From assembly GCA_963738835.1 (NCBI GenBank), contig CAVTYH010000006.1, forward strand, positions 248,001-312,000: DNA of 64,000 nt. The letters run 5' to 3'. This document shows positions 22,908 through 32,261 of the stretch, piece by piece. Below the pieces are notes generated by a model, which was given only the letters and a program-made list of their open reading frames with translations, searched no databases and was not told the origin of the DNA. Numbering within the stretch: the first letter of the stretch is position 1; each line of letters starts with the position of its first letter. Position numbers and translations under genes: made by a program. This DNA comes from CAVTYH01 sp963738835 (GTDB lineage: Bacteria > Planctomycetota > Planctomycetia > Pirellulales > JADZDJ01).

Positions 22908-25900
22908 ATGAGTCAGCGCACCACGAAATTCTTAACATTGTTCTCCAGTTTTGCCACTGTCGCATTAACTTGCTCAAGCTTTGCTTTGGCAGCCAACCTA
23001 ACCTGGGTCGGCAACACCACAGCAAATTTCAATCTTAGCGCTAACTGGAATCCGGCCCAACTTCCGGTTGCTAACGATGTGCTTTTGTTTGGCGCGGCTG
23101 GCAGCTCAGGAACGATCCTTAATAACGATCTGCTTGCAAACTTGCAGATCAATGGCTTTACATTTAATGCGCCCGCTGCTGCATATACGTTAAATGGCAA
23201 TGCAATAACTTTGGGAGGAAACATTACCAACAGCAGCACCCAGCTGCAGACATTTGGATTTGACATTGCTTCAACCGCGGTCCGCACGGTTACCATGACA
23301 ACCGGTGGCGGCGACGTCACCGTGAACGGAGTTTTCAGCGGTGCGGGTGGACTTACTTTGGCAGGTACTGGCGGCACTCTCACGCTCAATAATGCCAATA
23401 CCCACACCGGAGCGACAACTACTGCAACCAATACCACGCTGTTGTTGAACAATGCCAATGCATTGCAAAGCAGCACGCTAACGATTACAGGCACAACCGC
23501 CAACTTGGTCAATTTTGCTTCGGGCCTTGGAACGGTCAATGTAGGCGGCTTGGCAGGAGCCGGCAATTTCGCGCTCACCGATACGGCAGCGGGGAACGTG
23601 ATTCTTTCGGTCGGTGCCAGCAATACGAACACAACCTACAGCGGTGTGATGAGTGGCGGCGGCCAACTGACAAAAGTCGGCACAGGAGTACTCACTCTCT
23701 CGGGTGCAAATACATACACCGGCGCGAACAACCTGAACGTCGGCGCGGTGGCAATCACCACGTTGTCGAATCTGGGCGCCGGCACCGTAATCAATTTCGA
23801 CGGTGGTACGCTGCAATACAATAACGGCGGCATTGCAGACATTTCCACCAGGACAGTGAACATTAACGCCGGGGGCGGCACGATCAATACCAACGGTGCC
23901 GGGGTGAACGTCACCTTTGCCAGTGCATTTGGCAATGCCACGGCGGGTAACTTAACGAAAATCGGCGCGGGTGTGTTGACTCTCGCCGGAAATAACACCT
24001 ACACCGGGTCCACCAACCTGAATGGCGGTGTGATAGTGTTTTCAACACTATCGAACTTGGGTGCTGGGACAGCGATCAATTTCGATGGCGGAACACTACG
24101 CTATCGCAATGGGAGCACTACCGATATTTCCACGCGGACTGTGACCTTCAACGGGTCGGGGGGCACAATCGACACCAATGGCAACAATGTGACCTTCGCC
24201 AGTTCGCTTGGCAACAGCGGCGGCGGAAGCCTGACCAAAGTTGGCGGCGGCACACTTACGCTCACTGGTCCAGCTACCTTTTTGGGAGCCTTAACCGTCA
24301 ATTCCGGCGCATTGCGGTTTACTAACAGCGTCGCCACTTCCTCAGTAAACGCGAACGGTGGCACGCTCACGATTGGCACTGGCGCGACGCTTGGATTCGC
24401 ACAGCTAAGCATGGGCGGTGGCACCCTGAGCGCGGAAACGGGCGCCAGCTTCGGCGGCGGAACGACGCTAGTCGCAAATAGTGCCTCGCGCATCGCATCG
24501 GCGACTTCGTCCCTCGGCGGCACTGGCATCTTGGCGTTAAGCGGCATTTTCCGAAATAGCGGCGCCACGATTGACTTCGGGCTGCCAACCACCGGCTCGA
24601 TTACCACCACGACGATGAACTCGGCAGGAACCATTCTGGGCGGCTGGGCAACTGCCAACAGCAGCAGTTGGGCAGTCAGCGCGGGTGACGGTGCGACTCC
24701 GGGCAATATCTCGGCACTGGCGACCTACGTCAGTAATACTTGGGCTTCCGGAAATAACACCGATGTGACTTCAAGCAACTCCCCGGCAGCCGACTCCACC
24801 ACCAACAGTTTGAGATTCAACACCGCCGCGGCGAACACTGTCACGCTATCGACCGGATCGATCGGCAATCTGATTAGCTCAGGCGGTATCCTGGTGACTG
24901 CGACGGTCGGCAATAATGCGTCGACAATTGCCGGCGGCACCTTGCTGGGTCCCGGAAGCGCCGACTTAGTCGTTAATCAGTTCAACACCAGCGGCACACT
25001 CACAATTAGCTCGGTTATCGCAGATGGCGGCTTTAGCGGGCTGACCAAGTCTGGCGGAGGAACGCTAATTCTATCAGGTAACAATACTTATACCGGTGCG
25101 ACGAATATCGAAGCCGGAACGCTGCAGTTTTCCGCGCTGGGGAATTTGGGTGCCGGCACAGAAATCACCTTCGGTGGCGGCACGCTGCAATATGCGACCG
25201 GAAACACCGCCGACATTTCGGTGACCACCACCAATTCTGCCCGCACCGTAACGATGAACACAGTTGGTGGTGCAATCATCGATACCAACGGCAATAACGT
25301 CCGGTTCGCGAATCCGATTGGGTCGGCTGGAATCGGCGGACTAAACAAGATCGGCGCCGGATCGCTGACTTTAGGCGGGGCCAATACTTATACCGGTGCT
25401 ACGACGATAACCGGCGGCACCTTGATTTTCTCCGCACTCAATAATCTTGGCAATGGGACGGCGATCAACTTCAATGGCGGAACTTTGCGATACGGCTCCG
25501 GCAATGTCGACATTTCTGCGCGTCTGGTCACGCTAGGTACCGGTGGCGGCACGATTGACACCAACGGCAATAACGTGACGTTTGCAAACGGCATCGGTAA
25601 TAGCGGGGCCGGAAACTTCACCAAAGACGGAAGCGGAACGCTGACGTTGGGCGGGCTGAATTCATATACCGGCGTGACGGTCCTCAACGGTGGTGGCCTG
25701 ACCTTCGGCGCCAACAGTGGCATAGCCTCCACGACTTTGCAGTTGGGCGGCGGCGCACTAACGCTGGCTGCTAACCAAGCGGGCCTTGACTTCAGCGGTG
25801 GAACCACGGTGAATGTCGGTGGTTCGTCCATCGCTGCATCGACGATTGGCGGCACGGGGGTTCTGGGCCTCGGCGGCATTACTCGCAACGCTGGCGGCAC

Positions 25901-28900
25901 CGTTAGTTTTACCCTGCCGTCCACAGGCAGCATTACCACGACCACGGCGAACACCAATGGAATTCTGGGCGGCTGGGCTACGGTTGGAAGCTCTGACTGG
26001 GCCGTTAACAATGGTAGCAATGTGATTGCAGCCTTGGCGCCTGCCGGCTACACCGCTGATACATGGCTGGCCGGAAACAACACCGATGTGACCACGAGCA
26101 GCTCCCCGGCTTCCGATTCCACGACCAACAGCTTGAGATTCAACAGCGGTTCCAACACCGTTACGCTTTCAGGCGTCAATACCATTAGCTCGGGTGGCAT
26201 TCTGGCTACTTCCGCGCTGGTTAATAATGCTTCAACGATTACCGGTGGCACTTTACGCGGGGCAGCGGGCTCGGACTTAGTTGTTCATGAATACAGTATC
26301 GGCACTGGGCTCACCATTAACTCGATTATCGCTGACAACAGTTCGCCCACCGCGCTTACCAAGACCGGGTCCGGCAGGTTGAGTCTAACCGGCGCGAACA
26401 CCTACACCGGCGCAACAAATCTGAACGGTGGCTTGGTGGCGTTCACCGCATTAAATAACCTCGGCGCTGGCACAGCCATCAATTTCGACGGCGGCGGGCT
26501 GCGCTTTAATACCGGAAATACGGCCGATATTTCGGTCCGAACCGTCACGTTCGACGCGGGGGGGGCGACCATCGATACCGCGGACAATAACGTCGTCTTT
26601 GCCAACTCGATCGGCAACAATGGCCTGGGTGGTTTTACCAAAACTGGATTGGGATCTCTCACGCTGAACGCCCCGGCTGCATATAGCGGGGCGACCATCA
26701 TTAACCAAGGCGCTCTTGCACTCGATTTTACTGCGGGCGCTGCCACCAATAATATCCTCAGCAGTGTGTCGAGCGTGACCATGGGTGGCGGCACCCTGTC
26801 CATCAAGGGCGGCGCCGCAGGGGTCACCAACAGCCAGACACTTAGCGGAATAAGCTTGGTTACCGGCCTGAGTACGCTTAACGTTGATTCTGGCACCGGG
26901 ACCGTAAATGTGACGCTGGGATCAATCACTCGCACGGTCACCTCCGGCTCGATGTTGCGCATTAACGGTCCTGCATCGGGCGCAATCTTCGCCGACACCG
27001 CGGCAGGCGCCGGGGTTCTTTATCAAGGAGTCGCGAGTGCCGCGGGGAGTTCGGTCATTTTGGGAAATGGCGCATCAAGCACGAAACAATCGATTGCGAC
27101 CTTTGGCCTGACCGACTACGCGGTCATAAACACCACCACGGGTCAGATCCTTCCGGGCGATTCAGTCCTGGGTTTCTGGACGACGACCAGCCCAACGGCC
27201 AACAACAATAACGAGGCCTTCGACCTGCAGGCCAATGCGGCCACGTCGGGCGGAGTTCGCGGGCCCCTGGTCATGAGGTTTAATACTCCGACTGCCACCA
27301 CGTACACCATTGGAGCGAATCCACAGATCCTGCCGAACGTATTGGTAACTCCAAACATGGGCGCCAACAACGCTTTGATTGTTCGCACCAACGCTCAGCA
27401 ATTGCAAGCGGGGCGTAACACCGGCGGCAACACCGAGGGCTACGCCGTCTGGCAGAACAATACGCTAGGTTACCTGACTTATAACATCGACATCAGTCAA
27501 CGCAATGTGGCAACATTCGCGCAGGCTGGAGCCGGCACCGTTTTCCTGACCGTCGCGAGCGGAAATACTTATACCGGCGAGACCTTCTTGAATGAAGGTT
27601 ACACCGTAATTAGTTTGAATAACTCGCTGGGTGCGGCTGCGACCGGTGCTGCCGTGAATCTGAATGGCGGCAGACTCGTTGCCAATGCGAATATTCAACT
27701 GGATAACTCCGGTGCAAACTTGCGACCTGTAACTTTGCTTAGCGCGGGCGGCGCGTTGGCGGCCACCACCGGAAGCAAGTTAACGGTAACCGGCTTGGTA
27801 AGTGGTAGCGGGCCTTTAACGATCGGGACCGGAACTATTGCTGGCAGCGGTCCTGGCACTGCGAACCCAACGCCGGTCGTGGGCGACGGTGCCGTGGCCC
27901 TAACCGGCGCCAATACCTATACCGGTGGAACTACGGTGTCCAGCGGTTCACTGTTGGTCTTGAACACCACGGGTTCAGCCACGGGCACCGGCCCGGTGAG
28001 TGTCGGCAGCGGCGGTCTAATGGGCGGCACCGGAAGCGTTTCGGGCATCGTCACCGTCGATAGTGGCGGCCATCTCTCTCCAGGCACGAGCAATGGCACG
28101 ATCACTGTCGGTGGTCTGAGCCTGGCAACCGGCTCGATTCTCGACCTGGAACTGTCGACGGCCTCGAATGACCTTATTGTTTCCAATGGCGGACTGAACT
28201 TAGCCACCGGCTCTGGAGTGAATCTGTTCCAGACCGGCACCACGAGTCCGTACGGCATCAATGGCATTTACACGCTATTCAACATAGCTTCGGGTTCGAT
28301 TCCATCACCCAGCACTCTCAACTCCAATTTCTCCATTCTCAATCCCGCAGCCGGCGGAAATTACAACTGGGGAGTTAGCGGTACGAACATCACGTTGACG
28401 ATTACTGGTTTGGCCAATGCCGCATCGTGGATCCACAACGGTGGTGGGTCGTGGGGCGATGCAGCCAACTGGAGTGCGACTGTTCCAAACAGTGCCGGTG
28501 ACTCGGCATCGTTTGGCGATGCAACCCTTTTGGGAACGGCCAATGTGCTGCTTAACGGCGACAAAGCCGTCGGCACTCTGTCGTTCAATAACTCGCTCGG
28601 TGCAAGCTACTCTATCGACGCAGGTTCGGGTGGCAGTTTGCATCTTAACAACAACGCCAATACCGTTGTCGTCACCGATGCCGGCGGCAACCATGCCATT
28701 ACGGCCAACGTGGTGCTCGACTCCGATGCCAACCTCGCCGTTTCCAATGCGGCTGATACCCTGACGGTTTCCGGCGCTATCAGCGGCTTGAAGAACATCA
28801 ACGTGAGCGGCGGCTCCGGCAAGGTGGTGCTCTCCGGCAACAATAGCTATGCAAATACCACGATTGGCGCCGGCGCCAGTCTGCAAATTGGCGCTGCAGG

Positions 28901-31028
28901 CGCCTCGGGCACGTTGGGCACAGGTCCCGTAACCGATGACGGCACGTTGACGATTAATCGAACAAACGCTTATTCGATCGATAGTGCCGTTACCGGAACT
29001 GGCGCATTGGTGCAAGCAGGCGCCGGAACGACGTCGTTAACAAATATCGGCAACTCGGGAACCTGGTCGACTTCTGTGAGCAATGGAACTTTAATGCTTG
29101 GAACGGGAAGCACGATCGGAACCGGTGCGTTGACGATGACCAGCGGCACTTTGGATTTGAATGGCAATAGTGTCTCGGTAGCAGCTTTGAGTGGCACCGG
29201 AGGGACGATCGACACGACGAGCGTCGGCGGTGCTGCTACCCTGACCATCAATCAAAGTGGTGCTACTTTTCCGTCGCTGACTTATGCTGGCACGATCGCT
29301 AACACTGCGGGCACCCTGAGCTTAGTTAAGTCGGGCACCGGCACCCTCATTTTGTCCGGCACCGGCACCTATGACGGAAATACGACAATTACTAATGGCA
29401 ACATCACCATTACCTCGAGTAACGCGGTGAAGGCAGGATCGACGATTGACGTTCAGGTGATCAACGGCCTATTCCTCGGAAATGTAAATGTTGCGGCGAA
29501 TGTACTGCTTACCTTTCCGAGTGGGACCGGTACGCAGATGTTCGATGTGAATGCCGGCTCACATGCGACGATCTCTGGCAATATTACCGAGTCCGATGCT
29601 GCGAATAACAGTCAGACTCGGTTTAACGCCGGAAACGATCCGACAACCACGGACTTGACGATCACCGGCAACGCAACGATCGGGACCGGCATCAGCATGA
29701 TGGAGCGCGGCAGCCTCATCTTGGCTGGCAATTCTGTTTTTACAGTAGTGCCATTTCCAGGAGTAAATACCACAAACGGATTTTGGTTTGGACGCAGCGC
29801 CGGCAGTAATATCTCCGTGCTGCTGAAGGACAATGCACAATTGATCACTAACAATGGACTGACACTCGGAGGAGCCGCTGGGCAACCAACGGCATCCGCC
29901 GTTTTCACCATTCAAGATAATGCGCTGATCAGGACAACAACGGGCGGCTTCGAGTTGAATGGTGGGACCACTAACGCCTGTACGGTTAACTTCAATGGCG
30001 GTACGGTTCAAGTCACAGGTTTCACCAAGTCGGCAGGAGGAGCGACCGCGCTGAACTTGAATGGCACTCAAATCAGGGCGGGAGCAGCAAATGCCAACTT
30101 TCTGCCTTCGACCGGGCTGACAGTCAATGTACAGACGGGCGGAGCTAAATTCGATACCAACGGCTTTGATATCCAATTCAGCGTGCCGTTGACGCACGAC
30201 GTGGCCTTGGTCACGCCCGACGGCGGGTTAACCAAGAGCGGCAATGGGACTCTGACTCTGGGAGGGATCAATACCTACAACGGGCCGACGACCGTTAACG
30301 GTGGAACGTTATCAATGCAGGCATTTGCCGGTACTATTTCCGGGACGAGCAAGTTGATTCTGGGAGGCGGAAAGTTCGATACCCAGGGAGCTAGTCAGTT
30401 TCTTACTTCGGCGCCGCTGCAGCTCACTGCCAGTTCGGCCATCGACATGGGGGCTTTCGGCGCCACCGCGCTGCAGTTTGCTGATAGCCACCTGACTCCC
30501 TGGACCGCTGGTAGCACGCTGTCTGTTGTCAATTGGACCGGCACGGCTGGCATGGGCGGCGGCACCGATCAATTGCTCTTCGGCCCCGGTGGTCTGACGA
30601 CCGGTGCGGGAAGCCAGGTCAGTCAGATCCACTTCCAAGGCTACAACGGCGCTACATTGTTAGGCTCAGGCGAAGTCGTGCCGGCGACGCTGTCGACCCG
30701 CGTCCTGGGCGATTGGAATGTGAGCGGGGCGCTCGATCTAGACGACCTTTCCGCCATGATGACCGCCCTCACGGATTTGAATGTTTGGAAATCGACCAAG
30801 GGTCTGACAACAGACGATGTGCTCAATATCGGCGATGTCAATCTGTCTGGCTTCATCACCAACGCAGACATTCAGGCCGAACTCGATTTGCTGGGCAGCT
30901 TGGGCCTGGGCAGTGTAAGCTCGGTGCCCGAGCCGGCTAGCTGGCTGTTGCTCGGTTTGGGCGGTGTGATTTTCCTGGCGCGGCGGCGTGGCCGAGCCCG
31001 AAGGCAGATTGCCACCGAGCACTGCTAA
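22908..31028 (+). CDS. Giant autotransporter-type beta-strand repeat (PATR) protein with dockerin-like tail and PEP-CTERM anchor, 2,706 aa
   Basis: A secreted or surface-anchored fibrous protein. The N-terminus is a signal peptide (FLTLFSSFATVALTCSSFAL), then a head module (LTWVGNTTANFNLSANWNP). The body is built of autotransporter-associated beta-strand repeats, with about ten NTYTGATNLNGG-type units and long near-identical blocks (NLGAGTAINFDGG, GTIDTNGNNVTFA). Two copies of an ILGGWAT plus NNTDVTSSNSPA block are at about 24.6-25.1 and 25.9-26.4 kb. A second head-like module (ASWIHNGGGSWGDAANW) begins at about 28.4 kb. Near residue 2600, GDWNVSGALDLDDL and GDVNLSGFITNADI look like paired calcium-binding dockerin loops. 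The end is a PEP-CTERM signal: VPEPASWLLLGLGG, a hydrophobic helix and Arg residues. No beta-barrel autotransporter domain is present. The frame is intact over 8.1 kb. A role as adhesin or polymer-bound scaffold is inferred. Confidence 0.9.
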   Translation: MSQRTTKFLTLFSSFATVALTCSSFALAANLTWVGNTTANFNLSANWNPAQLPVANDVLLFGAAGSSGTILNNDLLANLQINGFTFNAPAAAYTLNGNAITLGGNITNSSTQLQTFGFDIASTAVRTVTMTTGGGDVTVNGVFSGAGGLTLAGTGGTLTLNNANTHTGATTTATNTTLLLNNANALQSSTLTITGTTANLVNFASGLGTVNVGGLAGAGNFALTDTAAGNVILSVGASNTNTTYSGVMSGGGQLTKVGTGVLTLSGANTYTGANNLNVGAVAITTLSNLGAGTVINFDGGTLQYNNGGIADISTRTVNINAGGGTINTNGAGVNVTFASAFGNATAGNLTKIGAGVLTLAGNNTYTGSTNLNGGVIVFSTLSNLGAGTAINFDGGTLRYRNGSTTDISTRTVTFNGSGGTIDTNGNNVTFASSLGNSGGGSLTKVGGGTLTLTGPATFLGALTVNSGALRFTNSVATSSVNANGGTLTIGTGATLGFAQLSMGGGTLSAETGASFGGGTTLVANSASRIASATSSLGGTGILALSGIFRNSGATIDFGLPTTGSITTTTMNSAGTILGGWATANSSSWAVSAGDGATPGNISALATYVSNTWASGNNTDVTSSNSPAADSTTNSLRFNTAAANTVTLSTGSIGNLISSGGILVTATVGNNASTIAGGTLLGPGSADLVVNQFNTSGTLTISSVIADGGFSGLTKSGGGTLILSGNNTYTGATNIEAGTLQFSALGNLGAGTEITFGGGTLQYATGNTADISVTTTNSARTVTMNTVGGAIIDTNGNNVRFANPIGSAGIGGLNKIGAGSLTLGGANTYTGATTITGGTLIFSALNNLGNGTAINFNGGTLRYGSGNVDISARLVTLGTGGGTIDTNGNNVTFANGIGNSGAGNFTKDGSGTLTLGGLNSYTGVTVLNGGGLTFGANSGIASTTLQLGGGALTLAANQAGLDFSGGTTVNVGGSSIAASTIGGTGVLGLGGITRNAGGTVSFTLPSTGSITTTTANTNGILGGWATVGSSDWAVNNGSNVIAALAPAGYTADTWLAGNNTDVTTSSSPASDSTTNSLRFNSGSNTVTLSGVNTISSGGILATSALVNNASTITGGTLRGAAGSDLVVHEYSIGTGLTINSIIADNSSPTALTKTGSGRLSLTGANTYTGATNLNGGLVAFTALNNLGAGTAINFDGGGLRFNTGNTADISVRTVTFDAGGATIDTADNNVVFANSIGNNGLGGFTKTGLGSLTLNAPAAYSGATIINQGALALDFTAGAATNNILSSVSSVTMGGGTLSIKGGAAGVTNSQTLSGISLVTGLSTLNVDSGTGTVNVTLGSITRTVTSGSMLRINGPASGAIFADTAAGAGVLYQGVASAAGSSVILGNGASSTKQSIATFGLTDYAVINTTTGQILPGDSVLGFWTTTSPTANNNNEAFDLQANAATSGGVRGPLVMRFNTPTATTYTIGANPQILPNVLVTPNMGANNALIVRTNAQQLQAGRNTGGNTEGYAVWQNNTLGYLTYNIDISQRNVATFAQAGAGTVFLTVASGNTYTGETFLNEGYTVISLNNSLGAAATGAAVNLNGGRLVANANIQLDNSGANLRPVTLLSAGGALAATTGSKLTVTGLVSGSGPLTIGTGTIAGSGPGTANPTPVVGDGAVALTGANTYTGGTTVSSGSLLVLNTTGSATGTGPVSVGSGGLMGGTGSVSGIVTVDSGGHLSPGTSNGTITVGGLSLATGSILDLELSTASNDLIVSNGGLNLATGSGVNLFQTGTTSPYGINGIYTLFNIASGSIPSPSTLNSNFSILNPAAGGNYNWGVSGTNITLTITGLANAASWIHNGGGSWGDAANWSATVPNSAGDSASFGDATLLGTANVLLNGDKAVGTLSFNNSLGASYSIDAGSGGSLHLNNNANTVVVTDAGGNHAITANVVLDSDANLAVSNAADTLTVSGAISGLKNINVSGGSGKVVLSGNNSYANTTIGAGASLQIGAAGASGTLGTGPVTDDGTLTINRTNAYSIDSAVTGTGALVQAGAGTTSLTNIGNSGTWSTSVSNGTLMLGTGSTIGTGALTMTSGTLDLNGNSVSVAALSGTGGTIDTTSVGGAATLTINQSGATFPSLTYAGTIANTAGTLSLVKSGTGTLILSGTGTYDGNTTITNGNITITSSNAVKAGSTIDVQVINGLFLGNVNVAANVLLTFPSGTGTQMFDVNAGSHATISGNITESDAANNSQTRFNAGNDPTTTDLTITGNATIGTGISMMERGSLILAGNSVFTVVPFPGVNTTNGFWFGRSAGSNISVLLKDNAQLITNNGLTLGGAAGQPTASAVFTIQDNALIRTTTGGFELNGGTTNACTVNFNGGTVQVTGFTKSAGGATALNLNGTQIRAGAANANFLPSTGLTVNVQTGGAKFDTNGFDIQFSVPLTHDVALVTPDGGLTKSGNGTLTLGGINTYNGPTTVNGGTLSMQAFAGTISGTSKLILGGGKFDTQGASQFLTSAPLQLTASSAIDMGAFGATALQFADSHLTPWTAGSTLSVVNWTGTAGMGGGTDQLLFGPGGLTTGAGSQVSQIHFQGYNGATLLGSGEVVPATLSTRVLGDWNVSGALDLDDLSAMMTALTDLNVWKSTKGLTTDDVLNIGDVNLSGFITNADIQAELDLLGSLGLGSVSSVPEPASWLLLGLGGVIFLARRRGRARRQIATEHC

Positions 31029-31100
31029 TTTAAGCGATGCAACTTTGAAGCGAACCTAGCGCCGCACCGATCAGGCGGCGGCTGGGCAGTTTTTGCTAGC

Positions 31101-31157
31101 GCCGAGCCTGCCCGTGGATTCTATCCCCCGAACACGGCGGGCTCGGCCTATTTTTTG
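31101..31157 (+). terminator. Rho-independent terminator of the giant PATR gene
   Basis: Arms starting GCCGAGCC at 31101 and ending GGCTCGGC at about 31147 form a GC-rich hairpin followed by TATTTTTT at 31149-31156, about 75 bp after the stop codon. Confidence 0.7.
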
Positions 31158-31215
31158 GCGTGTTATGTTAACCAACTTCGGCCGTGCCACGGTCTTCGGT
31201 GGCGATGGTACCGTG

Positions 31216-31971
31216 CTAGGGGCCGGCATAACTGGCTGAGAACACGATCTCTGTCATCGTCTTCTCGACCGATCGGATGTGCTGATCCATGGCCTTCGCC
31301 GCCCGCTCCGCATCGCCGGAGGCCAACGATCGCACAATGCGTAAATGCTCTTGCACGTCGTCGGTTCGACGGTAGCCGGCCCACGAATCGCGAATGTGCG
31401 AAATGTTGCGCAAGGCTTTGAACAGCACTAGGTAGCGACGAACTTCGTCGGTCAGTCGCGGATTACCGCATTTTTCGGCAATCAGCGTGTGCAAATGCGT
31501 ATCGGCAGCCTGAGCCCGGCGATCGCGCTCGGCGTCGATCGGCATTTCTTTCAATTCCAGCAGCTCCGTGCGTACGGCTTCCAAATCGTCGGAATCCATA
31601 TGACCGCTGGCACAGCGAGCCGATTCCACTTCCAGGATGCGGCGGACCTGAATCATTTCGCGCAATTGGGTCGGTCCAAACGGTCTGACAACGGCGCCGC
31701 GGTTAGGCAGCAAATCGACCACACCAAGTCCGGCCAGCTCTACCAGCGACTCCCGCACCGGCGTTGGACTAACGCCGAACAAGGTGGAAAGCCGTCCCAC
31801 CACCAAACGCTCTCCCGATCGGAATTTGCCCTCAAAGACCGAGGTCAAAATTCGATGGGTGACCTGCTCACGCAAGCCGGTGCGCGCCAGCGGCTCATCG
31901 GCGTTGGGCGATTCATAAGGAATTGGTCGTTTCAAGGCAGCCGCTCCAAAGGATGCTGGAATATACCGCAT
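31216..31971 (-). CDS. GntR-family transcriptional regulator, FadR subfamily (FCD domain)
   Basis: A 251-residue DNA-binding regulator. The winged helix is at about residues 33-100 (LREQVTHRILTSVFEGKF, GVSPTPVRESLVELAGLGVV, NRGAVVRPFGP). The C-terminal all-helical FCD domain follows (REMIQVRRILEVESARCA, ADTHLHTLIAEKCGN, EHLRIVRSLASGDAERAAK), with Asp/His residues where metal and small carboxylate effectors bind in characterised members. FCD regulators usually sense organic or sugar acids. It is divergent from the GH9 operon, and a perfect palindrome lies 40 bp upstream of its start. That context suggests it controls itself and the GH9 gene, perhaps in response to a breakdown product of plant polysaccharide; the ligand is an inference. 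Confidence 0.88.
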   Translation of the reverse strand: MRYIPASFGAAALKRPIPYESPNADEPLARTGLREQVTHRILTSVFEGKFRSGERLVVGRLSTLFGVSPTPVRESLVELAGLGVVDLLPNRGAVVRPFGPTQLREMIQVRRILEVESARCASGHMDSDDLEAVRTELLELKEMPIDAERDRRAQAADTHLHTLIAEKCGNPRLTDEVRRYLVLFKALRNISHIRDSWAGYRRTDDVQEHLRIVRSLASGDAERAAKAMDQHIRSVEKTMTEIVFSASYAGP

Positions 31972-32010
31972 AGGATTGATTCTCGCTGGGCGGAGTTCGC
32001 CAATTGGGCT

Positions 32011-32027
32011 TTATATATCATATATAA
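32011..32027. promoter_or_regulatory. Perfect 17-bp palindrome, candidate GntR operator
   Basis: TTATATATCATATATAA is fully symmetric around one central base. It lies 40-56 bp upstream of the GntR start codon and 235 bp upstream of the GH9 start. Its size and position suit a homodimeric winged-helix repressor that autoregulates, and it also overlaps plausible -10 sequence for either direction. Confidence 0.6.
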
Positions 32028-32261
32028 TTGGTCTCGCGATTGCAATCATTCCGTGCGTGCCTAGCCTGCGGGCCAACAAATTTTGCGGGCGGCGCAATTG
32101 ACGGCACCGGCTTCCAGACGCCGGGCAATCACTTGCCGCTCCACGGAATCATCAGGCCACCGCCCGAACTCGCTCGGCTGCTTTTCAGCTTTCCGGCGGG
32201 TAAACTGCTTCCAGTCTGTCATTTCACGTTCGGCCACACTGGGTGCGAAGGGGGATCTTGG

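Noticed and set aside
22913..23632. 239-codon minus-strand frame rich in Val/Pro/Leu, with similar frames along 23.6-30 kb
   Set aside because: Complement of the repetitive PATR gene; the hydrophobic look is a by-product of Gly/Thr/Asn-rich sense codons.
22908..31028. Reading the PATR or 49-55 kb repeats as CRISPR or tandem non-coding repeats
   Set aside because: Repeats are in frame, protein-coding and variable in length; no short identical direct repeats with unique spacers are present.
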